The notes: generated from the letters alone by a model not told the origin. Positions 1 through 7,989 are shown, counted from the first letter of the stretch. The stretch: 12,500 nt of DNA from Halisarca cf. caerulea (GCA_963170055.1 CAUJGJ010000242.1:620001-632500), one strand, 5' to 3'. A program made the numbers and translations.

Positions 1-270
1 CTGTCATGTCCTACGTACGTATGTGCTCACATGCACGTATGCTGTCATGTCCTATGTACGTATGTACTCACATGCACGTATGCTGTCATGTCCTACGTAC
101 GTATGTGCTCACATGCACGTATGCTGTCATGTCCTACGTACGTATGTGCTCACATGCACGTATGCTGTCATGTCCTACATACATATGTACTCACATGCAT
201 GTATGCTGTCATGCCCTACGTACGTACGTATGTGCTCACATGCATGTATGCTGTCATGCCCTACATACTC
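1..270. repeat. 41-bp minisatellite, about 7 copies
   Basis: Units begin with CTGTCATGYCCTA at 1, 42, 83, 124, 165, 206 and 251. The period is 41 bp, and the sixth unit has an extra ACGT that makes it 45. Each unit has a TACGTACGTATGT core followed by CTCACATGCACGTATG. Copies differ at a few C/T and A/G positions. Because 41 is not a multiple of 3 and the unit lacks stops, all three forward frames stay open and produce Cys/His/Met-rich pseudo-proteins; these are not genes. The array lies in what I infer to be an intron of the integrin gene. Confidence 0.93.
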
Positions 271-555
271 AACTCTATTTTCACCTGTCTGCAATCGTTC
301 TGCCTGTCCCATAGGGGCTAATACAATGGTACATCTACTGTACATGTGTATGTTATTTGTGTGCTTGTCTGCGAATGCTCACAATTATGGGGACATTTGC
401 TTAGTACATGTGTACCTTAAAGAGGACATAAAATATGTAAGTGCTTACTGTCAGGGATGGTCTACTGTATGTACATACGCACATGAAGTACGTACAAGGT
501 ACGTACATATGTACTGTACATATGCAGTACACAGGGACAAAATGAGGAGTATATA
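271..555 (+). other. intron sequence with nothing recognised
   Basis: This AT-rich stretch has scattered GTACATATGTAC and TACGTAC palindromic words. I see no cysteine-rich coding segment with acceptor and donor sites that would fit the missing first integrin EGF module. I treat it as part of the intron upstream of exon A, because the rest of the integrin gene must lie to the left on the same strand. Confidence 0.5.
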
Positions 556-810
556 AAGTCAAACCTCGCTAGTGAGTACACCTGGGGACCCTCCAAATTG
601 CTACTCACTATCAGTAGTACTTGCTAACCATATACAGTAGAACCTCGCTAGTAAAAGCACTGTTAATGAGTAATACCTGGTTAGGAAGTACAAGGATATG
701 ATACCCCAGCTTATAACCCCTAGTACTAATCTATATGGTTAGCAAGTACTACTGATAGTGAGTAGCAATTTGGAGGGTCCCCAGGTGTACTCACTGACCA
801 GGTTTGACTG
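556..810. mobile_element. Foldback/MITE-like element 1, interleaved with element 2
   Basis: Block a (556-634) recurs as its reverse complement a' (732-810), giving nearly 80-bp terminal inverted repeats. The left end reads AAGTCAAACCTCGCTAGT; the right end, reverse-complemented, reads CAGTCAAACCTGGTCAGT. TA dinucleotides flank both sides (554-555 and 811-812), consistent with a TA target-site duplication. The CAGT-AACCTCG ends resemble Tc1/mariner-superfamily Tigger/pogo-type termini. There is no coding capacity, so it would be non-autonomous. The space between its arms is block b of the second element, giving the order a-b-a'-b'. Confidence 0.75.
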
Positions 811-909
811 TAGATTAGTATTATGGGTTATAAGCTGGGGTATCATATCCTTGTACTTCCTAACCAGGTATTACTCGTTAACAGTGTTCTTACTAGCGAG
901 GTTCTACTG
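635..909. mobile_element. Foldback/MITE-like element 2, interleaved with element 1
   Basis: Block b (635-731) begins CAGTAGAACCTCGCTAGT and recurs as its reverse complement b' (about 813-909), which ends ACTAGCGAGGTTCTACTG. These form about 97-bp inverted arms. The left flank is TA (633-634), while the right flank is TG, so the expected TA duplication is degenerate. The inner loop is block a' of element 1. The termini belong to the same CAGT-R-AACCTCGCTAGT family as element 1. There is no open frame of note inside. Confidence 0.75.
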
Positions 910-1062
910 TGTATGGTAAATTTGGTACTTACTAAGCAAGTGCCACTGTGTGTACGTACATATGTACATATTCTGCATATGAATTCAGTTAAAGTTATGT
1001 ATGTATTGTTCTTAATTCTCTTCATACACACACGCGCGCATGTACGTATGCACGCATGCACG

Positions 1063-1064
<2 letters not shown>

Positions 1065-1142
<78 letters not shown>
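1065..1142 (+). repeat. (CA)n microsatellite abutting the exon A acceptor
   Basis: A near-pure CA run follows a CG-interrupted CACGCGCGCATG stretch from about 1027. It stops only about 5 bases before the acceptor CTGCAG at 1142-1147. It therefore occupies the place where a uridine-rich polypyrimidine tract normally sits. CA repeats in pre-mRNA are known binding sites for hnRNP L-type proteins, so splicing of exon A may depend on such a factor; that is inference. Confidence 0.93.
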
Positions 1143-1143
<1 letters not shown>

Positions 1144-1147
1144 GCAG

Positions 1148-1341
1148 TTATGGTGCAAGTTGCCAATGTGAGGGTGAGAGACCATCTTCTTGTCCAACTG
1201 TGAATGGAGTTGAATGTTCAGGGTTTGGAACATGCGACGAATGCAACCAGTGTATGTGTAGGGATGGTCGCTATGGCGACTCCTGCGAGTGCAGCAACAC
1301 CACATGCAGCAGAGGAGGAGCCAACTCAACCTTGTGTTCTG
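1148..1341 (+). CDS. ITGB: Integrin beta subunit, exon A (I-EGF module, partial gene)
   Basis: This is the first integrin exon visible in the window, and it encodes residues 1-64 of the visible 316. It starts after the acceptor CTGCAG with one base completing a codon, and ends at a consensus donor G|GTGAGT in phase 1. It is very rich in cysteine. GASCQC looks like the end of the preceding module, and ECSGFGTCDECNQCMC followed by RYGDSCEC is a full integrin-type EGF core of the pattern CSG-G-C-C-CxC-G-CxC. By comparison with four-module vertebrate integrins I take it as I-EGF2. NTT and NST near residues 50-61 are possible N-glycosylation sites. The module would lie in the extracellular stalk of the alpha/beta heterodimer that binds matrix or neighbouring cells. 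The reading frame continues upstream into (CA)n as poly His-Thr, which is intron and not protein. Confidence 0.88.
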
Positions 1342-1504
1342 GTGAGTTGTTGTTGTGGTGGTGAGTTGTCGTTTGTTTGTGTTTAAGTGAGTTGTTGTTT
1401 GTTTGCTGGTAGGCTGTTGCTGTTATTTGTTTTTTGGTGTATTGCTGTTGTTTATGTGCTGCTTGAAGGATGAATATGCATATGTACAGTACTGCATTTG
1501 TATT

Positions 1505-1551
<47 letters not shown>

Positions 1552-1632
1552 GTGTGTGTGTTTGTGTGTGTGTGTATGTGTGTTTGTGTGTGTTCGTACA
1601 AACATCACTGCATGTCTGCTGCTCTTCTCCAG
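1342..1632 (+). other. Integrin intron A-B, dominated by a TG tract
   Basis: This 291-bp GT-AG intron has donor GTGAGT at 1342 and acceptor TCTTCTCCAG ending at 1632. Its first part is G/T-rich (GTTGTTGTT). A (TG)n run with a few TTTG and CG interruptions spans about 1505-1594. The exons join in phase 1 to form a glycine codon (G|GC), giving the classical CSGNGNC motif across the junction. Confidence 0.85.
1505..1594 (+). repeat. (TG)n microsatellite in intron A-B
   Basis: About 90 bp of TG repeats carry single-base interruptions. On the sense RNA this is (UG)n, a known target of TDP-43 and CELF-type proteins. It is complementary to the (CA)n tract just before exon A and to the (CA)n tract in the next intron. 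Confidence 0.93.
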
Positions 1633-1748
1633 GCAATGGGAACTGTGTCTGTCATGAGTGCCAATGTGCACCCGGTTACACCAATGATGCTTGTGACTGT
1701 ACAACTAACACTAGTGGATGCATTGATCCTATTTCACAATCAGGCGAG
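1633..1748 (+). CDS. ITGB: Integrin beta subunit, exon B (I-EGF module)
   Basis: The exon encodes visible residues 65-103. Its acceptor is CTTCTCCAG|GCAATG and its donor is GAG|GTATGG, so it ends in phase 0. Joined to exon A it reads LCSGNGNCVCHECQC followed by APGYTNDACDC. This is a textbook integrin EGF core, which I assign as I-EGF3. The sequence then runs into CIDPISQSGE, the linker with the first cysteine of the next module. TNTS (NTS) is a possible N-glycosylation site. The donor is weaker than the GTGAGT donors of exons A, C, D and E. An extended reading through the donor into the TG tract gives only low-complexity Cys-Val, which supports ending here. Confidence 0.9.
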
Positions 1749-2036
<288 letters not shown>

Positions 2037-2138
2037 ATCCTATGTAGTGATCGAGGTACATGTGAGTGTGGAGTCTGTCAGTGTGGGACAGGGTACACCG
2101 GAACCTTTTGTAAATTTTGCACTTCAACCACAGCTCAG
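2037..2138 (+). CDS. ITGB: Integrin beta subunit, exon C (last I-EGF module)
   Basis: The exon encodes visible residues 104-137 in phase 0 at both ends. The acceptor is TTTTCAG|ATC and the donor CAG|GTGAGT is consensus. It reads [16 protein letters not shown] and then [12 protein letters not shown]. The CECGVC signature is the most conserved integrin EGF motif (compare ICECGVCKC in the human beta1 subunit). I assign it as I-EGF4, ahead of the beta-tail domain. The final segment TSTTAQ is less conserved; where human subunits have CPTC, this protein places its next cysteines in exon D. Confidence 0.93.
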
Positions 2139-2459
2139 GTGAGTGGACCACATACACACACTGTATCATGTACTGTCGATTCAGTATGCATTGTGTGTAC
2201 TCATGTGTACACATATTGTGGATATATGCATACTTTCTGCTCATATACGTAAGTACGTACGTATGTACGTGTACATACATGCACTTGTACTGTGCTTTCA
2301 TCCCCAGAATGCAACAGGTATGCACATACAGTACATTTGTGCTGTACATGTGTGTGTCAGGTTCCCATGTGCACATGCACACACACACACACACACGCAC
2401 ACACGCACACACGCACGCACGCACACGCACACACACACACACAGGACACGCATGTATGT

Positions 2460-2498
<39 letters not shown>

Positions 2499-2554
2499 CG
2501 CACACACGCACGCACGCACACGCACACACACACACACAGGACACGCATGTATGT

Positions 2555-2601
<47 letters not shown>

Positions 2602-2617
2602 ACACGTATGTATGCGT

Positions 2618-2704
<87 letters not shown>

Positions 2705-2724
2705 ACACGCATGTATGCGCGCGT

Positions 2725-2803
<79 letters not shown>

Positions 2804-2860
2804 AAATTACGGAGGCGCCATTGTACATATGTGCATGCATACTGTTTTCTGCACATGTAG
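2139..2860 (+). other. Integrin intron C-D, filled by compound CA repeat
   Basis: This 722-bp GT-AG intron has donor GTGAGT and acceptor TTTTCTGCACATGTAG ending at 2860. It contains a TACGTAC-rich stretch (2240-2280) and a CA higher-order repeat from 2371 to 2803. Exons C and D join in phase 0 with the cysteine spacing expected for the EGF4 to beta-tail transition. Confidence 0.82.
2371..2803 (+). repeat. Compound (CA)n higher-order repeat with GGACACGCATGTATG inserts
   Basis: CA runs are punctuated four times (about 2443, 2538, 2599, 2702) by AGGACACGYATGTATG followed by YG and a return to CA. A block of about 70 bp with CGCACACACGCACACACGCA spacing at 2396 is duplicated exactly at 2491 (95-bp offset). 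This shows growth by segmental duplication as well as by slippage. Confidence 0.9.
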
Positions 2861-3113
2861 GGCTGTAGCAATCCTTGTGAGGCTTATCACACCTGTGTCA
2901 GGTGTAGGTATTCTCTCAACGACAACTTCCAATTTATTGTGCGGCCACGAGAGGACTGTACTGCAGAGTGTAATGGCATTCTGGATGCGGAGGGTAACGA
3001 TCGGAGTGGAACGAGGCAGTGCACCTTACCCCTGGGGGCGTGCGATGTGGTGTTCTTCATTCCCAGCTCTAGTGAAGCAAACAATCAAGTCTTAGTGGAC
3101 AACACACCGCAGA
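2861..3113 (+). CDS. ITGB: Integrin beta subunit, exon D (beta-tail domain)
   Basis: The exon encodes visible residues 138-221 and one base of residue 222. The acceptor is GCACATGTAG|GGC and the donor CAGA|GTGAGT, leaving phase 1. It carries cysteines in the pattern C-x3-C-x5-C-x2-C (CSNPC...HTCVRC), then DCTAEC, QC and GAC. The stretch [20 protein letters not shown] matches the DCWFYFTYSVNGNNEVMV region of the human beta1 tail domain in layout. This domain packs against the membrane-proximal end of the ectodomain. The size, about 84 residues, is ordinary for the domain. The exon is GC-richer than the flanking introns. Confidence 0.9.
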
Positions 3114-3348
3114 GTGAGTTGTTGAGAGCAAGCACTCTAGGTCCTCACACACAGTCGCCCCTCTTAACACTAAACTCTAGGGATCGATTGAGAAGTTTAT
3201 TTTATTAGAAATTCATTTATCAGAACAATATTAGGAATAGTCAGAGCATGGAAGGGGTCATTTGCAGCTTTTGTGTTAACCAAAGTTTCATGTTAAGCAA
3301 TTTTGTGTTAACAGGGTTCTTATACAAGTATATATATGTATATATATA

Positions 3349-3538
<190 letters not shown>

Positions 3539-3560
3539 CCTACGTATGTACGTATGTATA

Positions 3561-4056
3561 CCGTATAGCGGGAAATTTTTGCGGGGTAAAACGTTCGCAA
3601 ATGGCTAATTTCCCGAAATTTGCAGATAATATTCGTGGACCCCTTAAATTCAGGAGGCCATTTTTGTCTTAGGCAATGGTAGGAAGTAGCTTTTGAGTGT
3701 ATTGTGTGAACGAAATGGCACAAGTTGAAGCCGTTTACACCATTTACACTTCATTCGAAGTTTTGAGGTTACTTTTGCTTTCTAATGGGCTGTGAATCTT
3801 TCGGGCGTACACGCTCTGCCTGATCGTTTCGTTTGAAGAAGGGAAAAAGTGACGTATATATAGCACGACCAGCTTTTGGAGAAACTGTTGCTACACCAAA
3901 AGAACAGTGGTGCAGGAACCTAGCGTGTACGTACTACCTGAGCCCGACGTAGCTGCGGATGTGCATGCCTAGTGCTAAGATTTCGCGGATTAAAAAATTT
4001 CGTGAATGTTGGGATATCCGCGAAATATTAGTCCGCGAAAATTTTCCGCTATATCG
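3561..4056. mobile_element. TA-flanked non-autonomous DNA transposon with TATAGCGG ends
   Basis: The left end CCGTATAGCGGGAAATTTTT and the reverse-complemented right end CGATATAGCGGAAAATTTTC match as terminal inverted repeats. TA lies outside both ends (3559-3560 and 4057-4058), the target duplication typical of Tc1/mariner-superfamily elements. Subterminal repeats of a TTCGCGGA / TCCGCGAAA / TTCGCAAA word occur near both ends and could be transposase-binding sites. The length is about 496 bp and no transposase frame is present. The CpG content is higher than in surrounding intron. Confidence 0.78.
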
Positions 4057-4190
4057 TATCCCTTTTGACCCTCCTACCCCAATATACATACTTGTATAAG
4101 ATCCCTGATAACACAAAATTTCCATGTTTTGGAGAATGGATATCACTGCAATGTACATACAGTACATGTATAGACACACATAGTGTAATA

Positions 4191-4366
4191 CAGTAAAATC
4201 TCGATAATTAGAATCATGATAATTAGAATGTCTGGCTTAATTCAAACACTGATGAATGTACCATTCCTAATGTATGGAGTACATATGTGGTTGGTCAATT
4301 AGAACTTATGGATAATTAGATCTTTTATACAGGAAAATCGATGTTCTAATTAATGAGATTTCACTG
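4191..4366. mobile_element. 176-bp Tigger/pogo-like miniature element
   Basis: The left terminus is CAGTAAAATCTCGATAATTA and the reverse-complemented right terminus is CAGTGAAATCTCATTAATTA. Perfect TA dinucleotides flank it at 4189-4190 and 4367-4368. Internal copies of GATAATTAGA (about 4202, 4218 and 4310) repeat the subterminal word. The CAGT-AAA-CTCG end with a TA duplication is characteristic of Tc1/mariner Tigger/pogo relatives. It has no coding capacity. Confidence 0.85.
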
Positions 4367-4432
4367 TATAACATGCAAACATACACATGCTTGTGAAACG
4401 CTCTTGAACCTGCATTAAATTTTATAGTCCAC

Positions 4433-4584
4433 TTGTCTATAGATAGAGACCTCTGTAGGCGGCCACAGTGAAAAACTCAGTGATACTGTTGTGCCTATAT
4501 ACATACATATAGGGGGCATCTGTGTACATAGACCGCATTGACGTACTCAGTCCCTTGTCTAGTATTTGTTGAGAGATTCCACTG
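4433..4584. mobile_element. Diverged CAGTGGAATCTCT-ended element, right end clear
   Basis: The right end GAGAGATTCCACTG stops at 4584 and is followed by TA; reversed it reads CAGTGGAATCTCTC, another Tigger-like terminus. The left boundary is not clear. Its interior at 4512-4556 matches 5746-5790 (roughly 30 of 40 positions by eye, same strand). The part near 4452-4486 contains one diverged unit of the 32-bp repeat found at 5327-5736. It therefore looks like the unexpanded relative of the minisatellite-bearing sequence downstream. Confidence 0.55.
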
Positions 4585-4927
4585 TATTTACTGTAGGCTG
4601 GGCGCCTGGGAGAATAGCCATTGGCTAAAGGCTACCCAGTCTAAATAGTGTTACCTGATACCTGAGGATAGGTTTTAACTGCGTATTGCAACAACTACGT
4701 TTAAGGGAATGCACACGAGATTGTATTTTTAATAATTGCGTTTCCCAACATGCAACTACTTACAGGCCAGACTATATTTGGTTATAATGCATTTTAATAT
4801 TTGCACTCTTGCAATTAGTTGGCAATCAGCATTTTTTTCAAAGTAACAATTAAAACCCATCCAATGGTATTCTGCACGTTCTAATCCAAGTCTGTGTTTT
4901 TACAACAAATGTTTTTTTGCTGTTTAG

Positions 4928-5037
4928 ACTGTGCATACCCTTTCCCTGCGTGGGGTATTGCCCTCATTGTGTTTGCAGCAGCTGTCATTATCGGCATCAT
5001 CCTCCTGGCCCTTCTGAAGCTCATTCTCTATATATTG
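4928..5037 (+). CDS. ITGB: Integrin beta subunit, exon E (transmembrane segment)
   Basis: The exon encodes visible residues 222-258. It begins after TTTTTGCTGTTTAG with AC completing an asparagine codon and ends TTG|GTGAGT in phase 0. It opens with the last ectodomain cysteine (NCAYPFP). A hydrophobic helix of about 22 residues follows from W230 to L251 (WGIALIVFAAAVIIGIILLA...), then the juxtamembrane lysine K252 and LILYIL. The same layout, TM-K-LLMII, occurs in vertebrate beta subunits, where the lysine snorkels and the small residues support helix packing with the alpha subunit. A GxxxxxxG-like small-residue face (G231, A238-A240, G244) is visible. Alternative frames through here read into intron and are shadows. 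Confidence 0.93.
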
Positions 5038-5187
5038 GTGAGTGTTGTGGTGCTGCGTCTGCAGTAGGAGTGATGTACGTATGTGGTGGATTTTTCCAAT
5101 ATGTCCATGAGTATATGAAACTGCTGCTGGTGACCCGTCTGTTATTCCTTAATTATACTGGCACAGTTTAGTATGTAACATAGTGAA

Positions 5188-5262
5188 ACCAGGGGTATCA
5201 GGGGATCTTATTTAAACTGGGGAGGCCAACAGCCTGAGGCTACTATAAAGGTACCCAGTAGC
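5188..5262. repeat. Dispersed repeat, copy 1 (second copy at 8815-8893)
   Basis: About 70 bp reading AGGGGTATCAGGGGATCTTA, then TTTAAACTGGGGAGGCCAAC, then a GCCTGAGGCTACTATAAAGG segment and CACCCAGTA-like end recur nearly identically and on the same strand at 8815-8893. It contains the short inverted word AGCCTGAGGCT. I cannot assign it to a family. Confidence 0.85.
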
Positions 5263-5326
5263 CTACCTTTGAGACCACATGTATAAAGTACCACATGTCT
5301 ATGGAGATCACTGTTACAGTAGTCTG

Positions 5327-5736
5327 CTCTGTGGAGCACCTCAGTGATACTAGTATCCCTCTGTGGAGCATCTCAGTGATACCTATAGACCTCTGTGGAG
5401 CACCTCAGTGATGCTAGCACACCCCTGTGGAGCACCTCAGTGATACTAGTACACTCCTGTGGAGCACCTCAGTGATACTAATATCCCTCTGTGAAGCATT
5501 TTAGTGTTATCCCTCTGTGGAGCACCTCAGTGATACCTGTACACCTCTGTGGAGTACCTCAGTGATACTAATATCCCTCTGTGGAGCACCTCAGTAATAC
5601 TAGTATCCCTCTGTAGAGCACCTCAGTGATACTAGTATCCCTCTGTGGAGCACCTCAGTGATACCTGTACACCTCTGTGGAGCACCTCAGTGATACTAAT
5701 ATCCCTCTGTGGAGCACCTCAGTGATACCAGTACAC
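5327..5736. repeat. 32-bp minisatellite, 13 units
   Basis: The consensus begins CTCTGTGGAGCACCTCAGTG and ends ATACTAGTATCC, with a period of exactly 32 bp except for a shortened 26-bp sixth unit (13 units, 410 bp). Units alternate between endings TAGTATCC/TAATATCC and CTGTACAC, hinting at a 64-bp higher-order pattern in the second half. Flanks on both sides resemble the element at 4433-4584, so this is probably an internal expansion of a transposon copy. Confidence 0.93.
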
Positions 5737-6055
5737 CTCTGTGTAAGGACCACCTGTCTACAGAGTCCGCAAATACGTACTTAGTTCCTCGATGTCAGGC
5801 CCTTTATAGACAGGTTTTAATAAATCTCTGATAACAGATTCAAAGCCCGCGTACATGTGTACATTGTACTCTGGACACTGGTCAATGGATCTGTTCTGCA
5901 ACGCATATTCTTCCATTGTATCAGAGAGGTTTGGAGAGATTCTTTATAAAATTCAAATGCCACTACAGAAGTATATAGTTGCATGTTCAAAAAACATGGG
6001 AATTGTTCAAATTTGTCTTTTTGATTAATTGTGTACCGTCCTGTCCATTTGCCAG

Positions 6056-6232
6056 GACTATATGGAATACAAAAGGTTTGAAGATGATGTGAACAAGACA
6101 ACGTTCGGGGAGAACCAGAATCCACTCTACCGGGATCCACAGACAGAGCACAAGAATCCCCTCTTCCGAGGTAGCACTGCTGGAGTGCAAGTTCCTCAAA
6201 ATCCAGAGAAACTGCCGTTGGAAAAGTGCTAG
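6056..6232 (+). CDS. ITGB: Integrin beta subunit, exon F (cytoplasmic tail and stop)
   Basis: The terminal coding exon encodes visible residues 259-316 and TAG at 6230-6232. The acceptor is TTTGCCAG|GAC. It encodes the cytosolic tail that links integrins to talin, kindlin and actin. The membrane-proximal DYMEYKRFED corresponds to HDRREFAKFE of human beta1 and keeps the acidic residue (D259) of the salt bridge with the alpha tail. NPLY at 280-283 is the talin-type motif, with F275 at the position of the conserved tryptophan five residues before the Asn. NPLF at 292-295 is the kindlin-type motif with Phe instead of Tyr, as in human beta7. A 21-residue extension (RGSTAGVQVPQNPEKLPLEKC) follows, longer than in most vertebrate tails and ending in Cys. 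The stop is unambiguous. Confidence 0.95.
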   Translation, partial: DYMEYKRFEDDVNKTTFGENQNPLYRDPQTEHKNPLFRGSTAGVQVPQNPEKLPLEKC

Positions 6233-6651
6233 AATTATCACAAAGAGAGATAACAGCACCACATCCGACTGTCATGGTTTCTTCTGTATAGTCTGTTTGC
6301 CACAACCTTCTTTAGTGATTGTATGCGTATAATTATTATTATTGAGTAAAATTTGAAGAATTTAATGTAATAGTCCAAACCTTCCATAGCTATTTGCATG
6401 CAGTGTGCTACTAGAGTTACTAGTCATTTATTGTCAGATCATTTATATAATGATGTCTCAGCAATATACTTCTATACATAATCATTATATAATTATCATC
6501 ATTATATGCGTATATACGGCTGCGTGCATGTGAAAGTTTGCTGTATACTGTAATATTATAGTGGGCATGCTTGCAATCACGATCAATCAGCCCGGCACCT
6601 GCATGCATGTGCATAGCTATAATATTATAGGTTGCATATTATTATAATAAA
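6233..6651 (+). other. Probable integrin 3' UTR with AATAAA
   Basis: AT-rich sequence follows the stop. AATAAA at 6646-6651 is the first canonical polyadenylation hexamer downstream, which would give a 3' UTR of about 420-440 nt. A second AATAAA lies at 7051-7056, beyond a long AT tract. TAATATTATAG occurs twice (about 6549 and 6620). The true cleavage site cannot be fixed from sequence alone. Confidence 0.5.
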
Positions 6652-6692
6652 GCCAGCAGCACGCTGCATGCATTATACAATACTATAATAAT

Positions 6693-7377
<685 letters not shown>

Positions 7378-7378
<1 letters not shown>

Positions 7379-7380
7379 TG

Positions 7381-7411
<31 letters not shown>

Positions 7412-7560
7412 TAGTATACGTATAGTATCCGTAATAATATATGTATAGTATACATATAGTATAGTTCAGCATATTTAGTCCCGATATAGTTTATAGTCAC
7501 TATAATAGTCACTATATAGTCATTATAGTGATCATTATAGTTTAGCACTATTTAATTTAA
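7378..7560. repeat. AT run and TATAGTATAC / TATAGTCACTATA degenerate repeats
   Basis: A short AT run (7379-7402) is followed by imperfect repeats of GTATAGTATACGTATAGTAT (7408-7460). Then come palindromic TATAGTCACTATA-type words (7490-7530). This is low-complexity sequence and I infer no function. Confidence 0.7.
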
Positions 7561-7676
7561 TCTTTGTATATCAGCCAGAGCTCGAGCTCTAGTGCCTTAA
7601 GCCTGGTTCACAATACGCTACAAAGTAATGTCGCAGTCGCATTGCTTGCATGGGATTTTAATTGGTTGATCACAAC

Positions 7677-7678
<2 letters not shown>

Positions 7679-7731
<53 letters not shown>
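7679..7731. repeat. (AT)n microsatellite inside the Harbinger-like element
   Basis: An uninterrupted 53-bp AT run lies inside the left part of the miniature element; it probably arose after insertion. Confidence 0.95.
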
Positions 7732-7734
<3 letters not shown>

Positions 7735-7807
7735 CTGAGTTCTATTCTCTGCATGTGATGTCGCCTAGTATTTCATCAGGCTGAACATAAAATTGCATGT
7801 ATTGGTG

Positions 7808-7865
7808 GTCTTGTGAACCAGACCCTACTCGCCTATTGGGTGGGTAGGGTCTGGCTATGTGAGAC
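7808..7865. repeat. Foldback repeat, copy 1 (CCAGACCCTAC arms)
   Basis: The arms GTCTTGTGAACCAGACCCTA and, reverse-complemented, GTCTCACATAGCCAGACCCTA pair around a short TCGCCTATTGGGTGGG loop. A related foldback occurs at 9020-9097 and a single arm at 12039-12068. It is nested within the Harbinger-like element. Confidence 0.75.
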
Positions 7866-7989
7866 TAGTGTTTCAACGTGTTCATGAAATGGCCGAATTT
7901 CTTCAATATGTGTTTCATAGCAACAACTAGCTGGTCACATCTCAAGCCTTGTGATGCCTTGTGATGTATTGTGAACCAGCTAGGCTTTA

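Larger units (their letters stand above)
5038..6055 (+). other. Integrin intron E-F
   Basis: This 1,018-bp GT-AG intron has donor GTGAGT and acceptor CTGTCCATTTGCCAG ending at 6055. It holds a dispersed repeat (5188-5262) and a 13-unit minisatellite (5327-5736) with element-like flanks. From about 5820 to 6040 the sequence is unremarkable. Confidence 0.85.
7600..7986. mobile_element. 387-bp Harbinger-like miniature element flanked by TTA
   Basis: The left end AGCCTGGTTCACAATACGCT and the reverse-complemented right end AGCCTAGCTGGTTCACAATA match except for a 3-bp AGC insertion. TTA flanks both ends (7597-7599 and 7987-7989), the 3-bp target duplication typical of the PIF/Harbinger superfamily. 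No transposase is present. It carries an internal (AT)n run (7679-7731) and a foldback segment (7808-7865). A perfect 14-bp palindrome AGAGCTCGAGCTCT sits just outside the left end at 7577-7590. Confidence 0.78.

Noticed and set aside
2308..2317. A possible 10-nt microexon (CCCCAG|AATGCAACAG|GTATGC) between exons C and D
   Set aside because: Inserting 10 nt after the phase-0 end of exon C shifts exon D into GGG-CTG-TAG, an immediate stop. Direct joining of C to D keeps the frame and the cysteine pattern.
3205..3330. Sequence with GTGTTAACAGGGTTCTTATA resembling part of the CAGT-ended elements
   Set aside because: The similarity covers only about 15 bases (GTTAACAG-GTTCTTA) and no matching opposite end or TA duplication could be found.
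4917..5171. 84-codon forward frame overlapping exon E
   Set aside because: It is a different reading frame from the integrin transmembrane exon and runs through the donor GTGAGT into intron.
5817..6305. 162-codon open frame on the minus strand
   Set aside because: It is antisense to integrin exon F and its flanking intron. It has no recognisable domain and is best explained as a shadow of the coding exon.
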